A DNA stretch of 12,009 bases. Source: Treponema sp. UBA4232. Its GTDB lineage: Bacteria > Spirochaetota > Spirochaetia > Treponematales > Treponemataceae. Below the pieces are notes generated by a model. It saw only the letters and a program-made list of their open reading frames with translations. It made no database searches and was not told the origin of the DNA. The number at the start of each line of letters is the position of its first letter. Positions within the stretch are counted from its first letter, which is position 1. The position numbers and the translations under genes were made by a program. Shown here piece after piece: positions 1 through 6,024 of this stretch. Location of the stretch: contig DGXM01000192.1 of NCBI GenBank assembly GCA_002396325.1, forward strand, positions 1-12,009, read 5' to 3'.

Positions 1-1629
1 CTCAAGACATTCGATTCCGCTTTCACAGACTGTCACAGAAGCACCGGTCCGCTTCAAAAATCCTTCTGCCACTATAAGATTCAGATTGTTGTCATCAACA
101 ACAAGCACTTTCGCTTTCGGGGCACGGTACCGGTTCACAACGGAATCCTCTTCCTTTTTTTCTTCATTCATTTTGTAATCCGCAATTGTTCCACTGCCCA
201 CAATCTTCTGCGGAATGGACACGGTGAAAGTGCTTCCCTTCCCATACTCGCTCTGCACATCGACAGTGCCGCCCATAAGTCTTACAAGATGTTTCACGAT
301 TGCAAGCCCCAGGCCTGTTCCTTCGATATTGCGGTTCCGTTTTTCGTCCATGCGCTGAAAACTTCCGAACAGATTCGGCAGATCCTCTTTTTTGATTCCA
401 ACACCGTTGTCTTCCACGGAGAAAACAAGAGTTTCTGTCTCTCCATTTGCATAACCGCGTACCACCAGCGTCACTTTGCCGAAGGGTTTTGAATACTTCA
501 CCGCATTGTTCAAAAGATTTGTGAGAATCTGTCTTATACGAAGGTCATCACCGAAAAGCTCATCAGGAATACTTCTGTCCACGTCCATACGGAAACTCAG
601 ATTCTGTTTGCTGGCCTTCATCCGCACTTGAAGAGAGATGTCCTGCAGAATAGCCGCCAGATGATAATTCTCCTCCACAAGTTCCATTCGCCCGGATTCA
701 ATCTTTGAAAAATCCAGAATATTGTTGATTATGGAAAGAAGCGCTTTGCCGGAAGCCTGAATGTTACGGGCGTATTTGTCGATTTCGGTCTTATCGCTGC
801 TGTTCAAAATCATTTCATCAAGTCCGAGCACGGCATTCATCGGGGTTCGGATTTCGTGACTCATATTTGCAAGAAACGCTGATTTTGCAAGGCTCGCATC
901 GTATGCTTTCTGCTGGGCGCGTTCAAGGGCTTCGGTCACTTCGACAAGACGGTTGTAGCCCGCATTTTCCATCGCAAAAAACCACAGATAGATTCCCACC
1001 GTGGAGGTGAAATTCGTCAAGGTGATTTTTGAATGCATAAAAGGCTGCAGGATTATTCCGCTCAGAATAATCAAAAACGAAATAATTATGCTGCCCTTCA
1101 TTCTTCTTTGATATTCATTCAGATGCAGCAGGAAGATGATGACGGCTCCGATCATGTAATACAATGGAAGAATTGTGGCAACCAAATAAAGAGGCCCATG
1201 AATCCACTGGTACGGACCGGGACCGACATAGCACACCCAGCCGGTGAAAAAATTCACAACCATCAGGGCAATAAAGGCGGCAAAAAGAACCGCGTTTGCA
1301 ATCTGGAAGGGTTTCGAGGCGCTGAATTTTTTTTTCGAAATAAAACTCAGGTAACAAATCGAGGTAAAAGCAAATCCCGTGTGAGAAACATAGCAGACGG
1401 AGTAAAGTATGTTTTTTATCGTTATCCAATAATGAGGCTCTGTGAATCCGCCGAAAATCCCACGCAATACTTCGAAAAGACAGGTACCCGCAAGAAAAAC
1501 GCTCATCAGGAAAAAACTTTTGGCCTGATCGCTGTAGTTATATTGTAAAATTAAAAAAACGCATAGAAGCACGTCCATGACCAAAGCCGCAAGGTCAAAA
1601 TACATGCTGGGATGCAAAATCGACTCCAT
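1..1629 (-). CDS. Membrane hybrid histidine kinase, 7TM sensor, C-terminal end outside window
   Basis: Sensor kinase that would autophosphorylate on His and pass the phosphate to its own receiver domain. Only the first 543 residues are visible; the frame is open at position 1. Residues about 8-222 hold seven hydrophobic segments (roughly 10-30, 37-59, 69-97, 108-128, 141-170, 179-198, 203-220), with no recognisable extracellular ligand domain. The HisKA H-box is NMSHEIRTPMNAVLG, phospho-acceptor His258. The HATPase domain follows: N-box NLLNNAVKYS (371-380), G1 DNGVGI (407-412), G2 GTGLGLAIVKHLV (437-449). A receiver domain begins near residue 507 with the acidic pair VDDN (512-513); its phospho-acceptor Asp lies beyond the edge. 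The start at 1629 is supported by a GGGAG ribosome site about 8 bases upstream and by a promoter at 1660-1688. The signal sensed cannot be read from sequence; more receiver or HPt modules may follow. Family call is secure. Confidence 0.95.
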   Translation of the reverse strand, partial: MESILHPSMYFDLAALVMDVLLCVFLILQYNYSDQAKSFFLMSVFLAGTCLFEVLRGIFGGFTEPHYWITIKNILYSVCYVSHTGFAFTSICYLSFISKKKFSASKPFQIANAVLFAAFIALMVVNFFTGWVCYVGPGPYQWIHGPLYLVATILPLYYMIGAVIIFLLHLNEYQRRMKGSIIISFLIILSGIILQPFMHSKITLTNFTSTVGIYLWFFAMENAGYNRLVEVTEALERAQQKAYDASLAKSAFLANMSHEIRTPMNAVLGLDEMILNSSDKTEIDKYARNIQASGKALLSIINNILDFSKIESGRMELVEENYHLAAILQDISLQVRMKASKQNLSFRMDVDRSIPDELFGDDLRIRQILTNLLNNAVKYSKPFGKVTLVVRGYANGETETLVFSVEDNGVGIKKEDLPNLFGSFQRMDEKRNRNIEGTGLGLAIVKHLVRLMGGTVDVQSEYGKGSTFTVSIPQKIVGSGTIADYKMNEEKKEEDSVVNRYRAPKAKVLVVDDNNLNLIVAEGFLKRTGASVTVCESGIECLE

Positions 1630-1659
1630 ACACAAACTCCCGCTTTCCCCGTATGAAAT

Positions 1660-1688
1660 ATTATATACCAAGTTTTTTGCAATAACAA
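1660..1688 (-). promoter_or_regulatory. Sigma-70-type promoter for the histidine kinase
   Basis: On the minus strand, TTGTTA (1688-1683) is separated by exactly 17 bases from a perfect TATAAT (1665-1660). Transcription would start near 1653, leaving a leader of about 25 bases before the start codon at 1629. The -35 box matches consensus at four of six positions. Confidence 0.7.
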
Positions 1689-1719
1689 GAAAAAAAATAT
1701 CCGCTTAAAACAAGGGCCA

Positions 1720-1746
1720 TCTCTAAAAAAGCGATGTTTTCAGAGA
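1720..1746. repeat. Imperfect inverted repeat between divergent promoters
   Basis: TCTCTAAAAA (1720-1729) can pair with TTTTCAGAGA (1737-1746) except for one A/C mismatch, leaving a 7-base loop. It lies upstream of both divergent promoters, where a regulator could bind. It is not followed by a T-run in either orientation, so it is not an obvious terminator. Function unknown; the AT-rich arms make chance a real possibility. Confidence 0.35.
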
Positions 1747-1803
1747 CTCCCGTAAGAAAAAAGATGGAAACCGCACTTTATTTGAAAATAATCGGCTTAT
1801 CAC

Positions 1804-1832
1804 TTGAGATTTCGGCACAAGTAGTGTATTAT
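1804..1832 (+). promoter_or_regulatory. Probable sigma-70-type promoter for the FNT transporter gene
   Basis: TTGAGA (1804-1809) and TATTAT (1827-1832) each match consensus at five of six positions and are separated by exactly 17 bases. Transcription would begin near 1839, giving a leader of about 115 bases that contains the hairpin at 1844-1889. Confidence 0.6.
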
Positions 1833-1843
1833 GGTAGAAAGTG

Positions 1844-1889
1844 GATTGGGCATTTCCAAAAACATCCGACTTTTTGGAATTCCCCGATT
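1844..1889 (+). promoter_or_regulatory. Long hairpin in the predicted 5' leader of the FNT gene
   Basis: The core is a perfect 9-bp inverted repeat, TTCCAAAAA (1854-1862) and TTTTTGGAA (1871-1879), around an 8-base loop. The stem continues outward to about 1844/1889 with two internal mismatches (1853/1880 and 1851/1882) and two G-U pairs, making about 17 pairs. No T-run follows, so a simple intrinsic terminator is unlikely. It begins only about 5 bases after the predicted transcript start, suggesting a transcript-stabilising 5' stem-loop, an attenuation element, or a dyad bound by a protein as DNA. Pairing is seen; function is inferred. Confidence 0.5.
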
Positions 1890-1904
1890 GACATCCGCTT
1901 GACA
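1888..1904 (+). promoter_or_regulatory. Two direct TTGACA boxes upstream of the FNT gene
   Basis: Perfect TTGACA hexamers occur at 1888-1893 and 1899-1904, 11 bases apart (about one helical turn). Either could be a -35 box of a proximal promoter. However, the best TATAAT-like sequence (TATAAA, 1927-1932) is 22 bases from the second box, longer than the preferred 17. They may instead be a direct-repeat binding site. Confidence 0.3.
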
Positions 1905-1953
1905 CATTGGTTTTCAAAGCCGCAAATATAAATATTTATAAGGAAGATAATCT

Positions 1954-2754
1954 ATGAAATCTCCTGCAGAAGTAGCACGTTTATATGTAGATGCCGGTTC
2001 CCAGAAAGCACAGCTTCCCGTAGGAAAAATGTTTCTGCTGGCGGTTTTCGCCGGTATGTTCATTGCAATGGGAGGCTTTGCCAGCACGGTGGCCTCATAC
2101 GGAGTTGTCCCGGTGGCTCTTGGAAGAATGCTCAGCGCGATGATTTTCCCGATAGGCCTGATGATGGTTCTCGTGGGCGGTGCGGAGCTTTTCACCGGAA
2201 ACAGCCTTATGCTCATGCCCGTCCTTCAGAAAAGAACGACACTCGTAAAGATGCTTCTTAACTGGCTTATCGTTTTCCTTGGAAATTTCGTGGGAAGCGT
2301 CTTCATTGCGTGGGTTGTGACAACAGGTTCAGTCCGTGGCGAGTCGGGGCTCTACGGCGGTGCACTTTCACAGGTGCTGATTAATACCGCGGCTTCAAAG
2401 ATCTCGCTTTCATTCCTTGAAGCAATCCTCCGTGGAATACTCTGCAACTTTATGGTCTGCATGGCGGTCTGGGTTTCATTTGCCGCCGATGAACTTGCCG
2501 GAAAAATCGCCGCCCTGTATCTTCCGATTCTGCTCTTCGTTCTCTGCGGATTCGAGCACTGCGTTGCAAATATGTACTTCATCCCCGCCGGACTTTTCGC
2601 AGCCCTTTACAGCGGAACTTCAGTCGAAGGACTCAACTGGCTCACATTCATCGTAAGGAATCTTCTGCCGGTGACTTTAGGCAATCTTATTGGAGGTGCC
2701 CTGATTACAGGATTCGGCTACTGGCTCGTTTACCTTCAGGGTCACGACGAGTAG
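1954..2754 (+). CDS. FNT family formate/nitrite transporter
   Basis: Inner-membrane channel of the FocA/NirC family, which forms pentamers passing formate, nitrite or similar small monovalent anions, often with a proton. The 266-residue length is normal for the family. Both family signatures are visible: LVGGAELFTG at 73-82 (the omega-loop region) and GILCNFMVCMA at 161-171. The central pore histidine is present as GFEHCVANMYFIP, His202, next to Glu201; family studies link it to gating and proton transfer. About six hydrophobic segments are seen. The start at 1954 has AGGAAG ending 8 bases upstream. The gene stands alone between a divergent kinase and a convergent operon, with its own terminator, and no pyruvate formate-lyase gene is adjacent. 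Formate is the likeliest substrate in a fermenter, but nitrite or another anion cannot be excluded. Confidence 0.93.
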   Translation: MKSPAEVARLYVDAGSQKAQLPVGKMFLLAVFAGMFIAMGGFASTVASYGVVPVALGRMLSAMIFPIGLMMVLVGGAELFTGNSLMLMPVLQKRTTLVKMLLNWLIVFLGNFVGSVFIAWVVTTGSVRGESGLYGGALSQVLINTAASKISLSFLEAILRGILCNFMVCMAVWVSFAADELAGKIAALYLPILLFVLCGFEHCVANMYFIPAGLFAALYSGTSVEGLNWLTFIVRNLLPVTLGNLIGGALITGFGYWLVYLQGHDE

Positions 2755-2783
2755 ATTCCCAAAGCCGCTTTAGAAACACAAAA

Positions 2784-2822
2784 ACCGCCGGATGTGAAAT
2801 GCAGCCGACGGTCTTTTTTTTT
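2784..2822. terminator. Bidirectional intrinsic terminator between convergent genes
   Basis: ACCGCCGG (2784-2791) pairs with CCGACGGT (2805-2812) except for one C/A mismatch. On the plus strand nine T follow almost directly (2814-2822), ending the FNT transcript. On the minus strand the same stem is followed by five T (2784-2780), so it can also end the leftward channel operon, whose last stop codon is at 2837. Confidence 0.8.
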
Positions 2823-2836
2823 GATTGAAAAATCAA

Positions 2837-3352
2837 TCACACGCCTATTTCAATTTCGTTGCACAGGGCTTCGTAAAGTATGGCCTTATCTTTGTTTGTC
2901 TCACGCACTGTGTTTGCAAGTCTTCTGGCAAGAACGGAAAGAACCCTGTATCCGAGGACAGGCTCAGAGTCGCAAATCCTGGTGAATCGTTTTCCTGAAA
3001 GCGTAAGTGTGCTGCATTCGGTCTTCGCGGTGACGGTTGCAGAACGCTGGTCGTTGCTGATGATTGCCATTTCACCGAAGAAAATATTCTGTTCTGCGCT
3101 GAGTGTGGCCAAAGCAATCACATCGCCTGCGGGGGTGCCTCTGGTAATCAACACCTGTCCCGAATACAAAATGTAAAAGGAATCCCCCACTTCGCCTTCC
3201 GTGATTATTGTCTGCCCTGCCTTGAATTTCTGCACGGAAAGACTGTCGTAAACCAGCTTGAGTATGCGCTTGTCATCTTCTTTCTCCGGGTCAAAATCTG
3301 AAAAGAGCTGAAGCTTTACGAGTTTCGGTAATACCTGTTCAAATGAATCCAT
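2837..3352 (-). CDS. Stand-alone cyclic-nucleotide-binding domain protein
   Basis: Small soluble protein (171 residues) that is essentially one CNMP-binding (cAMP-receptor type) beta-barrel with flanking helices. Residues about 35-145 fit the fold. ITEGEVGDSFYILYSGQV (50-67) is the N-terminal barrel half with the usual glycines. FFGEMAIISNDQRSATVTA (91-109) is the phosphate-binding cassette, with the family's Gly-Glu pair and an Arg preceding Ser-Ala-Thr-Val. The C-terminus is helical and too short for a winged helix-turn-helix, so this is not an ordinary Crp/Fnr regulator. AGGA lies 6 bases before the start. It is the third gene of the operon with the two channel-like proteins, 38 bases after the second. 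Inference: it senses a cyclic nucleotide and modulates those membrane partners. Which nucleotide, or whether one is bound, is not resolved. Confidence 0.88.
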   Translation of the reverse strand: MDSFEQVLPKLVKLQLFSDFDPEKEDDKRILKLVYDSLSVQKFKAGQTIITEGEVGDSFYILYSGQVLITRGTPAGDVIALATLSAEQNIFFGEMAIISNDQRSATVTAKTECSTLTLSGKRFTRICDSEPVLGYRVLSVLARRLANTVRETNKDKAILYEALCNEIEIGV

Positions 3353-3390
3353 TTTTTCCTGCCTTGACTTTCGGTCTTTGTTAAATGAGC

Positions 3391-4578
3391 CTACGCCTTT
3401 TTTCCGCGCACAAAAATTGCCCTTGCGTTTTTCGGAACAACAAAATCATTAGGCGGAGTCAGCATAGGGTCGTTGCTCACAAGTGTCTTTACCTTCTGAA
3501 GACTTCCGATAATCGCGTTGATGTTCGGGTTTTTCTGAGCCTCGCGGATTGCCTCTTTTCTGCGCAGGTGGAAGTTTCCTGAGTTCAGCAGGAGACCCAC
3601 GAGAATGCCGCTTTTCTCCCTCGAGTTCCAGACAAAATCCTTGAGTTCCTTGTAGGTCTTTCCTATAAACTGGGATGGAACATCACCAATCAAAATGCCT
3701 GAGTCGGCATCATCACTCATGAGGGCCCGAATCACATTGCTGTAGCCCTGACCGCTGGATGCAGTGGCCAAAAGACTTCTTTCATATTCCTGCGTAAGGA
3801 TGATTTCATCACAATGCGCCATGCGAAGATGCTTTTCGAATTTTTCGCTGATTAATTCCGCCGCCACGTAGATTCCACGGCTCATGCTTTCCATTGTAAG
3901 TACCGCAAGAACGGTGCGCGAGTCAATTTCAAGAGCAGAATAATCCTTGGACTTGTCGGAGATGACAAGCGCCCTTTCCGCCGTCTGGATATATGCGCGT
4001 GCAAGAACGGCTTCGTCAGTAAAATCTCCGGCAACGAAATTCAAATCCTTGAACCTCGGATTCGACCTGAGCTGTTCCATCTGTTCAGGAGCCTCGTTTA
4101 TGAGCACAATCATATCAGGCGAAAGATCTGGATTTGACACAAGCACGTTGTTGATGATATTCTCAAAACCAGGCCGCCACCCGCACAATAAGAAATGTCC
4201 CTGCATAGAGTTCAATTTTTTTAACCCCTTGTCATTTTTCATCTGTATATCAATAAACCATGATGCAATCTTTGCCGTAATACAGCCGAACAGCACCAGT
4301 CCCGTCATCAGCATAGTCCAACCGGCCATGCGTCCTGGAAGAGATTCGCAGACGTACTCGAAATAGTTTGCAAAAACCGCCACGCACATGAACCAGAACG
4401 TGTCGAACTTGGTCTCAATTCCACTTCCGGTTTTAGTTTCAGTGTGATAAATCACCACGCAGGCAGCCACAATCAGCAGGGCAATGCAAATGCAGATAAT
4501 CGTCATCGGATCCTGCAGTCCTAACTTTATGCGTCTGAAGATTGAGATTTTCCTGCGTTCCTGTTTCTTTCTTGCCAT
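3391..4578 (-). CDS. 2TM pore / RCK ion-channel-like protein with atypical filter (paralogue A)
   Basis: Membrane protein of 395 residues built like a ligand-gated K+ channel subunit of the MthK type. It has a basic N-terminus (1-20), TM1 about 25-45, a pore-loop region 58-80, TM2 about 83-107, then an RCK/TrkA-N type Rossmann domain from about 126 (GHFLLCGWRPGF, 127-138; acidic NEAPE, 161-165). A C-terminal RCK_C-like segment follows (about 296-335 and 378-391). The pore aligns without gaps to K+ channels from the Trp at 62 to the Gly-Arg at 82-83, but TVGYGD is replaced by FANYFE (69-74): Tyr and an acidic residue remain, both glycines are gone. K+ selectivity should therefore not be assumed. 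The start follows the upstream stop by 13 bases, and the ribosome site (GAGAGGA) begins within that stop region, suggesting translational coupling. A CASTOR/POLLUX-like channel is an alternative family placement. Confidence 0.85.
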   Translation of the reverse strand: MARKKQERRKISIFRRIKLGLQDPMTIICICIALLIVAACVVIYHTETKTGSGIETKFDTFWFMCVAVFANYFEYVCESLPGRMAGWTMLMTGLVLFGCITAKIASWFIDIQMKNDKGLKKLNSMQGHFLLCGWRPGFENIINNVLVSNPDLSPDMIVLINEAPEQMEQLRSNPRFKDLNFVAGDFTDEAVLARAYIQTAERALVISDKSKDYSALEIDSRTVLAVLTMESMSRGIYVAAELISEKFEKHLRMAHCDEIILTQEYERSLLATASSGQGYSNVIRALMSDDADSGILIGDVPSQFIGKTYKELKDFVWNSREKSGILVGLLLNSGNFHLRRKEAIREAQKNPNINAIIGSLQKVKTLVSNDPMLTPPNDFVVPKNARAIFVRGKKA

Positions 4579-4591
4579 TCGGAGCGTCCTC

Positions 4592-5734
4592 TCAGTGGTT
4601 TGCGCAAATCAAAATGGACTTGGCATATTTCGGGATGACGTAATCATCGTCCGGCGTAAGAAGAGGTTTGTTGTAGACACAATCTTCCGCAGCAGACTGA
4701 CTTTCACCTTTTTTTGCGGCAGACATTCTGTTCGTGTTCAGGAGCAGGCCCACAAGCACCTCCCCGTCCGAAGCGGACACGTGATTCAAAAGCTCCCGGT
4801 AAGTTTTTCCCACATAGACCGCCGGGATGTCGTCGATTATTATACCGGATTCCGCATCGTCACCAATCAAAGATTTAATCACATTGCTGTAGCCCATTCC
4901 ACTGGATGCCGTGGCAAGAAGACCGTTCTCATACTCCTGTGTCAGAAGAATCTCGTCGCAGTGTGCAAGCTGAAGGTGCTCGTCAAATTTTTTGTCTATG
5001 ATTTCAGCGGAGATATATAAGGAAGGATTTTCATTTTTCATTGCAAGAACGGCAAGAACCGTCTGGGAGTCAACCTCAATCTCCGACCTCTTTTTCGATC
5101 TGTCCGAAATCACAAGGGCACGCTCGGCAGTCGCAATGGATGCCCTTTTCAAAACAGCCGCATCAGCAAAATCTCCCGAAACGTAATTCACGTCTTTGAA
5201 CTGAAGCTGGGAGCGCAACTGCTCAATCTGCTCGGATGGAGCCTCATTCACCAGGATAATCATGTCAGAGGAGATGTCCGGATTGGACTTCATAACAGCC
5301 TCAAGGATTTTGTCGAAACCGGGACGCCACCCGCAAAGAATAAAATGACCTTTCATATTTCTAAGTTTTTTTAACCCCTTATTTCCTTTCATCAAAAGAT
5401 TCATGAAACCGGATGTGATTTTACCGGTAATGAAACTGAACACTATCATTCCGAACAGCAGAAGCACCAAAGATGCCATACGCCCGGGAACTGATTTCAC
5501 ATAATAGTCGAAGTATGCCGCGGAAACCGCAACGATTGTATGCCAGATTGTGTCGAACCATCCGACAATTCCACTGTCTGTGCGTCCGTCCGCCTCGGTG
5601 AGGTACACGATGTAAGTTGCAGCACAGATTGAGATGACAACGACAATACCCACATAGGTAAACGGATTGGTGAATATGCGCTTGAGTTTTCGCTTCAGGG
5701 CACCGGCCCGTCTCCGAGTTCTTTTTTTTGCCAT
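4592..5734 (-). CDS. 2TM pore / RCK ion-channel-like protein with atypical filter (paralogue B)
   Basis: First gene of the channel operon and a clear paralogue of the next one, sharing GHFxLCGWRPGF, ERALVISD, LLTQEYE-type and LLATASSGxGYSNVI segments. Length 380 residues: basic N-terminus, TM1 about 25-45, pore region 59-81, TM2 about 85-108, RCK/Rossmann domain from about 128, C-terminal RCK_C-like domain (about 298-332 and 363-377). In the filter position SAAYFD (71-76) replaces TVGYGD, again keeping Tyr and an acid but losing the glycines. The start was set at 5734 (MAKKRTRRR), matching its paralogue (MARKKQERR), with AAGGA 10 bases upstream. An in-frame ATG at 5881 would add 49 residues but lies upstream of the promoter at 5790-5818. 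Two adjacent paralogues suggest a heteromeric channel (inference). Ion and ligand unknown. Confidence 0.85.
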   Translation of the reverse strand: MAKKRTRRRAGALKRKLKRIFTNPFTYVGIVVVISICAATYIVYLTEADGRTDSGIVGWFDTIWHTIVAVSAAYFDYYVKSVPGRMASLVLLLFGMIVFSFITGKITSGFMNLLMKGNKGLKKLRNMKGHFILCGWRPGFDKILEAVMKSNPDISSDMIILVNEAPSEQIEQLRSQLQFKDVNYVSGDFADAAVLKRASIATAERALVISDRSKKRSEIEVDSQTVLAVLAMKNENPSLYISAEIIDKKFDEHLQLAHCDEILLTQEYENGLLATASSGMGYSNVIKSLIGDDAESGIIIDDIPAVYVGKTYRELLNHVSASDGEVLVGLLLNTNRMSAAKKGESQSAAEDCVYNKPLLTPDDDYVIPKYAKSILICANH

Positions 5735-5744
5735 AAAAACGTTT

Positions 5745-5757
5745 TCCTTATTAAGGA
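5745..5757 (-). promoter_or_regulatory. Palindrome overlapping the ribosome site of channel gene B
   Basis: TCCTTA and TAAGGA form a perfect inverted repeat around one central base. Read on the minus strand, the downstream arm is the Shine-Dalgarno sequence itself (AAGGA). A four-pair stem with a five-base loop could mask it, or the palindrome could be a DNA-binding site within the leader. The structure is seen; a regulatory role is a guess. Confidence 0.35.
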
Positions 5758-5789
5758 GCTGCCGAATCCAGAAAAACTCCCTTCTATCA

Positions 5790-5818
5790 ATCCTAACATA
5801 AAAAATCCCAGCCGTCAA
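5790..5818 (-). promoter_or_regulatory. Promoter of the channel / cyclic-nucleotide operon
   Basis: On the minus strand TTGACG (5818-5813) is 17 bases from TAGGAT (5795-5790). The -10 box is preceded by TG one base upstream, an extended -10 motif. Transcription would start near 5783, about 50 bases before the chosen start codon at 5734. It supports rejecting the longer start at 5881. Confidence 0.65.
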
Positions 5819-5910
5819 CGTGAAGACATGGAAATCAGTTTGTTGAAAGCCGGAACTGTCTAAAAAGAATTGCCACGCCAAATTAAGTTATGTCACACCG
5901 AACAAAGCTA

Positions 5911-5977
5911 TGTCATGCTGAACTTGTTTCAGCATCTCTTGCGAAAAGAGAGATTCCGGGTCAGGCCCGGAATGACG
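5911..5977. repeat. Palindromic intergenic repeat, copy 1
   Basis: The unit contains three inverted repeats in series: ATGCTGAA/TTCAGCAT (5915-5922, 5928-5935), TCTCTT/AAGAGA (5935-5940, 5946-5951) and ATTCCGGG/CCCGGAAT (5953-5960, 5966-5973), ending in TGACGG. Copy 2 at 6025 has the same order. The sequence resembles short interspersed palindromic repeats with TCATGCTGAAC and GGAATGACG ends, known in several bacterial groups; the family link is from memory, not from a search. Confidence 0.8.
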
Positions 5978-6024
5978 GTGGTGGCGGGCCAGGAATGACG
6001 GGGGAACCATGCTGAACGAGGCCA

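Larger units (their letters stand above)
1630..1953. other. Divergent intergenic region, kinase / FNT transporter
   Basis: No credible gene lies in these 324 bases. They hold the kinase promoter (1660-1688), an imperfect dyad (1720-1746), a promoter facing the FNT gene (1804-1832), a long inverted repeat in its leader (1844-1889) and two TTGACA boxes 11 bases apart (1888-1904). A 65-codon open frame on the plus strand and a 64-codon frame on the minus strand cross the region. Neither has a good ribosome site or recognisable protein character, and both run through these control elements. Confidence 0.7.

Noticed and set aside
1033..1548. A 171-codon open frame on the plus strand.
   Set aside because: It is antisense to the membrane domain of the histidine kinase, whose frame is clearly coding; the translation is polar with no recognisable domain.
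2837..3352. A Crp/Fnr-type transcription regulator.
   Set aside because: Only the nucleotide-binding fold is present; the C-terminus is too short for a winged helix-turn-helix and shows none of its motifs.
4484..5020. A 178-codon open frame on the plus strand.
   Set aside because: It spans the junction of the two channel genes on the opposite strand and follows their codon structure as an antisense shadow.
3391..5734. Ordinary K+ channel or TrkA uptake subunits.
   Set aside because: TrkA lacks membrane spans, and the filter TVGYGD needed for a standard K+ channel is absent in both proteins.
5735..5881. A 49-residue N-terminal extension of channel paralogue B starting at an ATG at 5881.
   Set aside because: The extension has no counterpart in the paralogue, contains the promoter at 5790-5818, and the ATG at 5734 has its own ribosome site and matches the paralogue's basic N-terminus.
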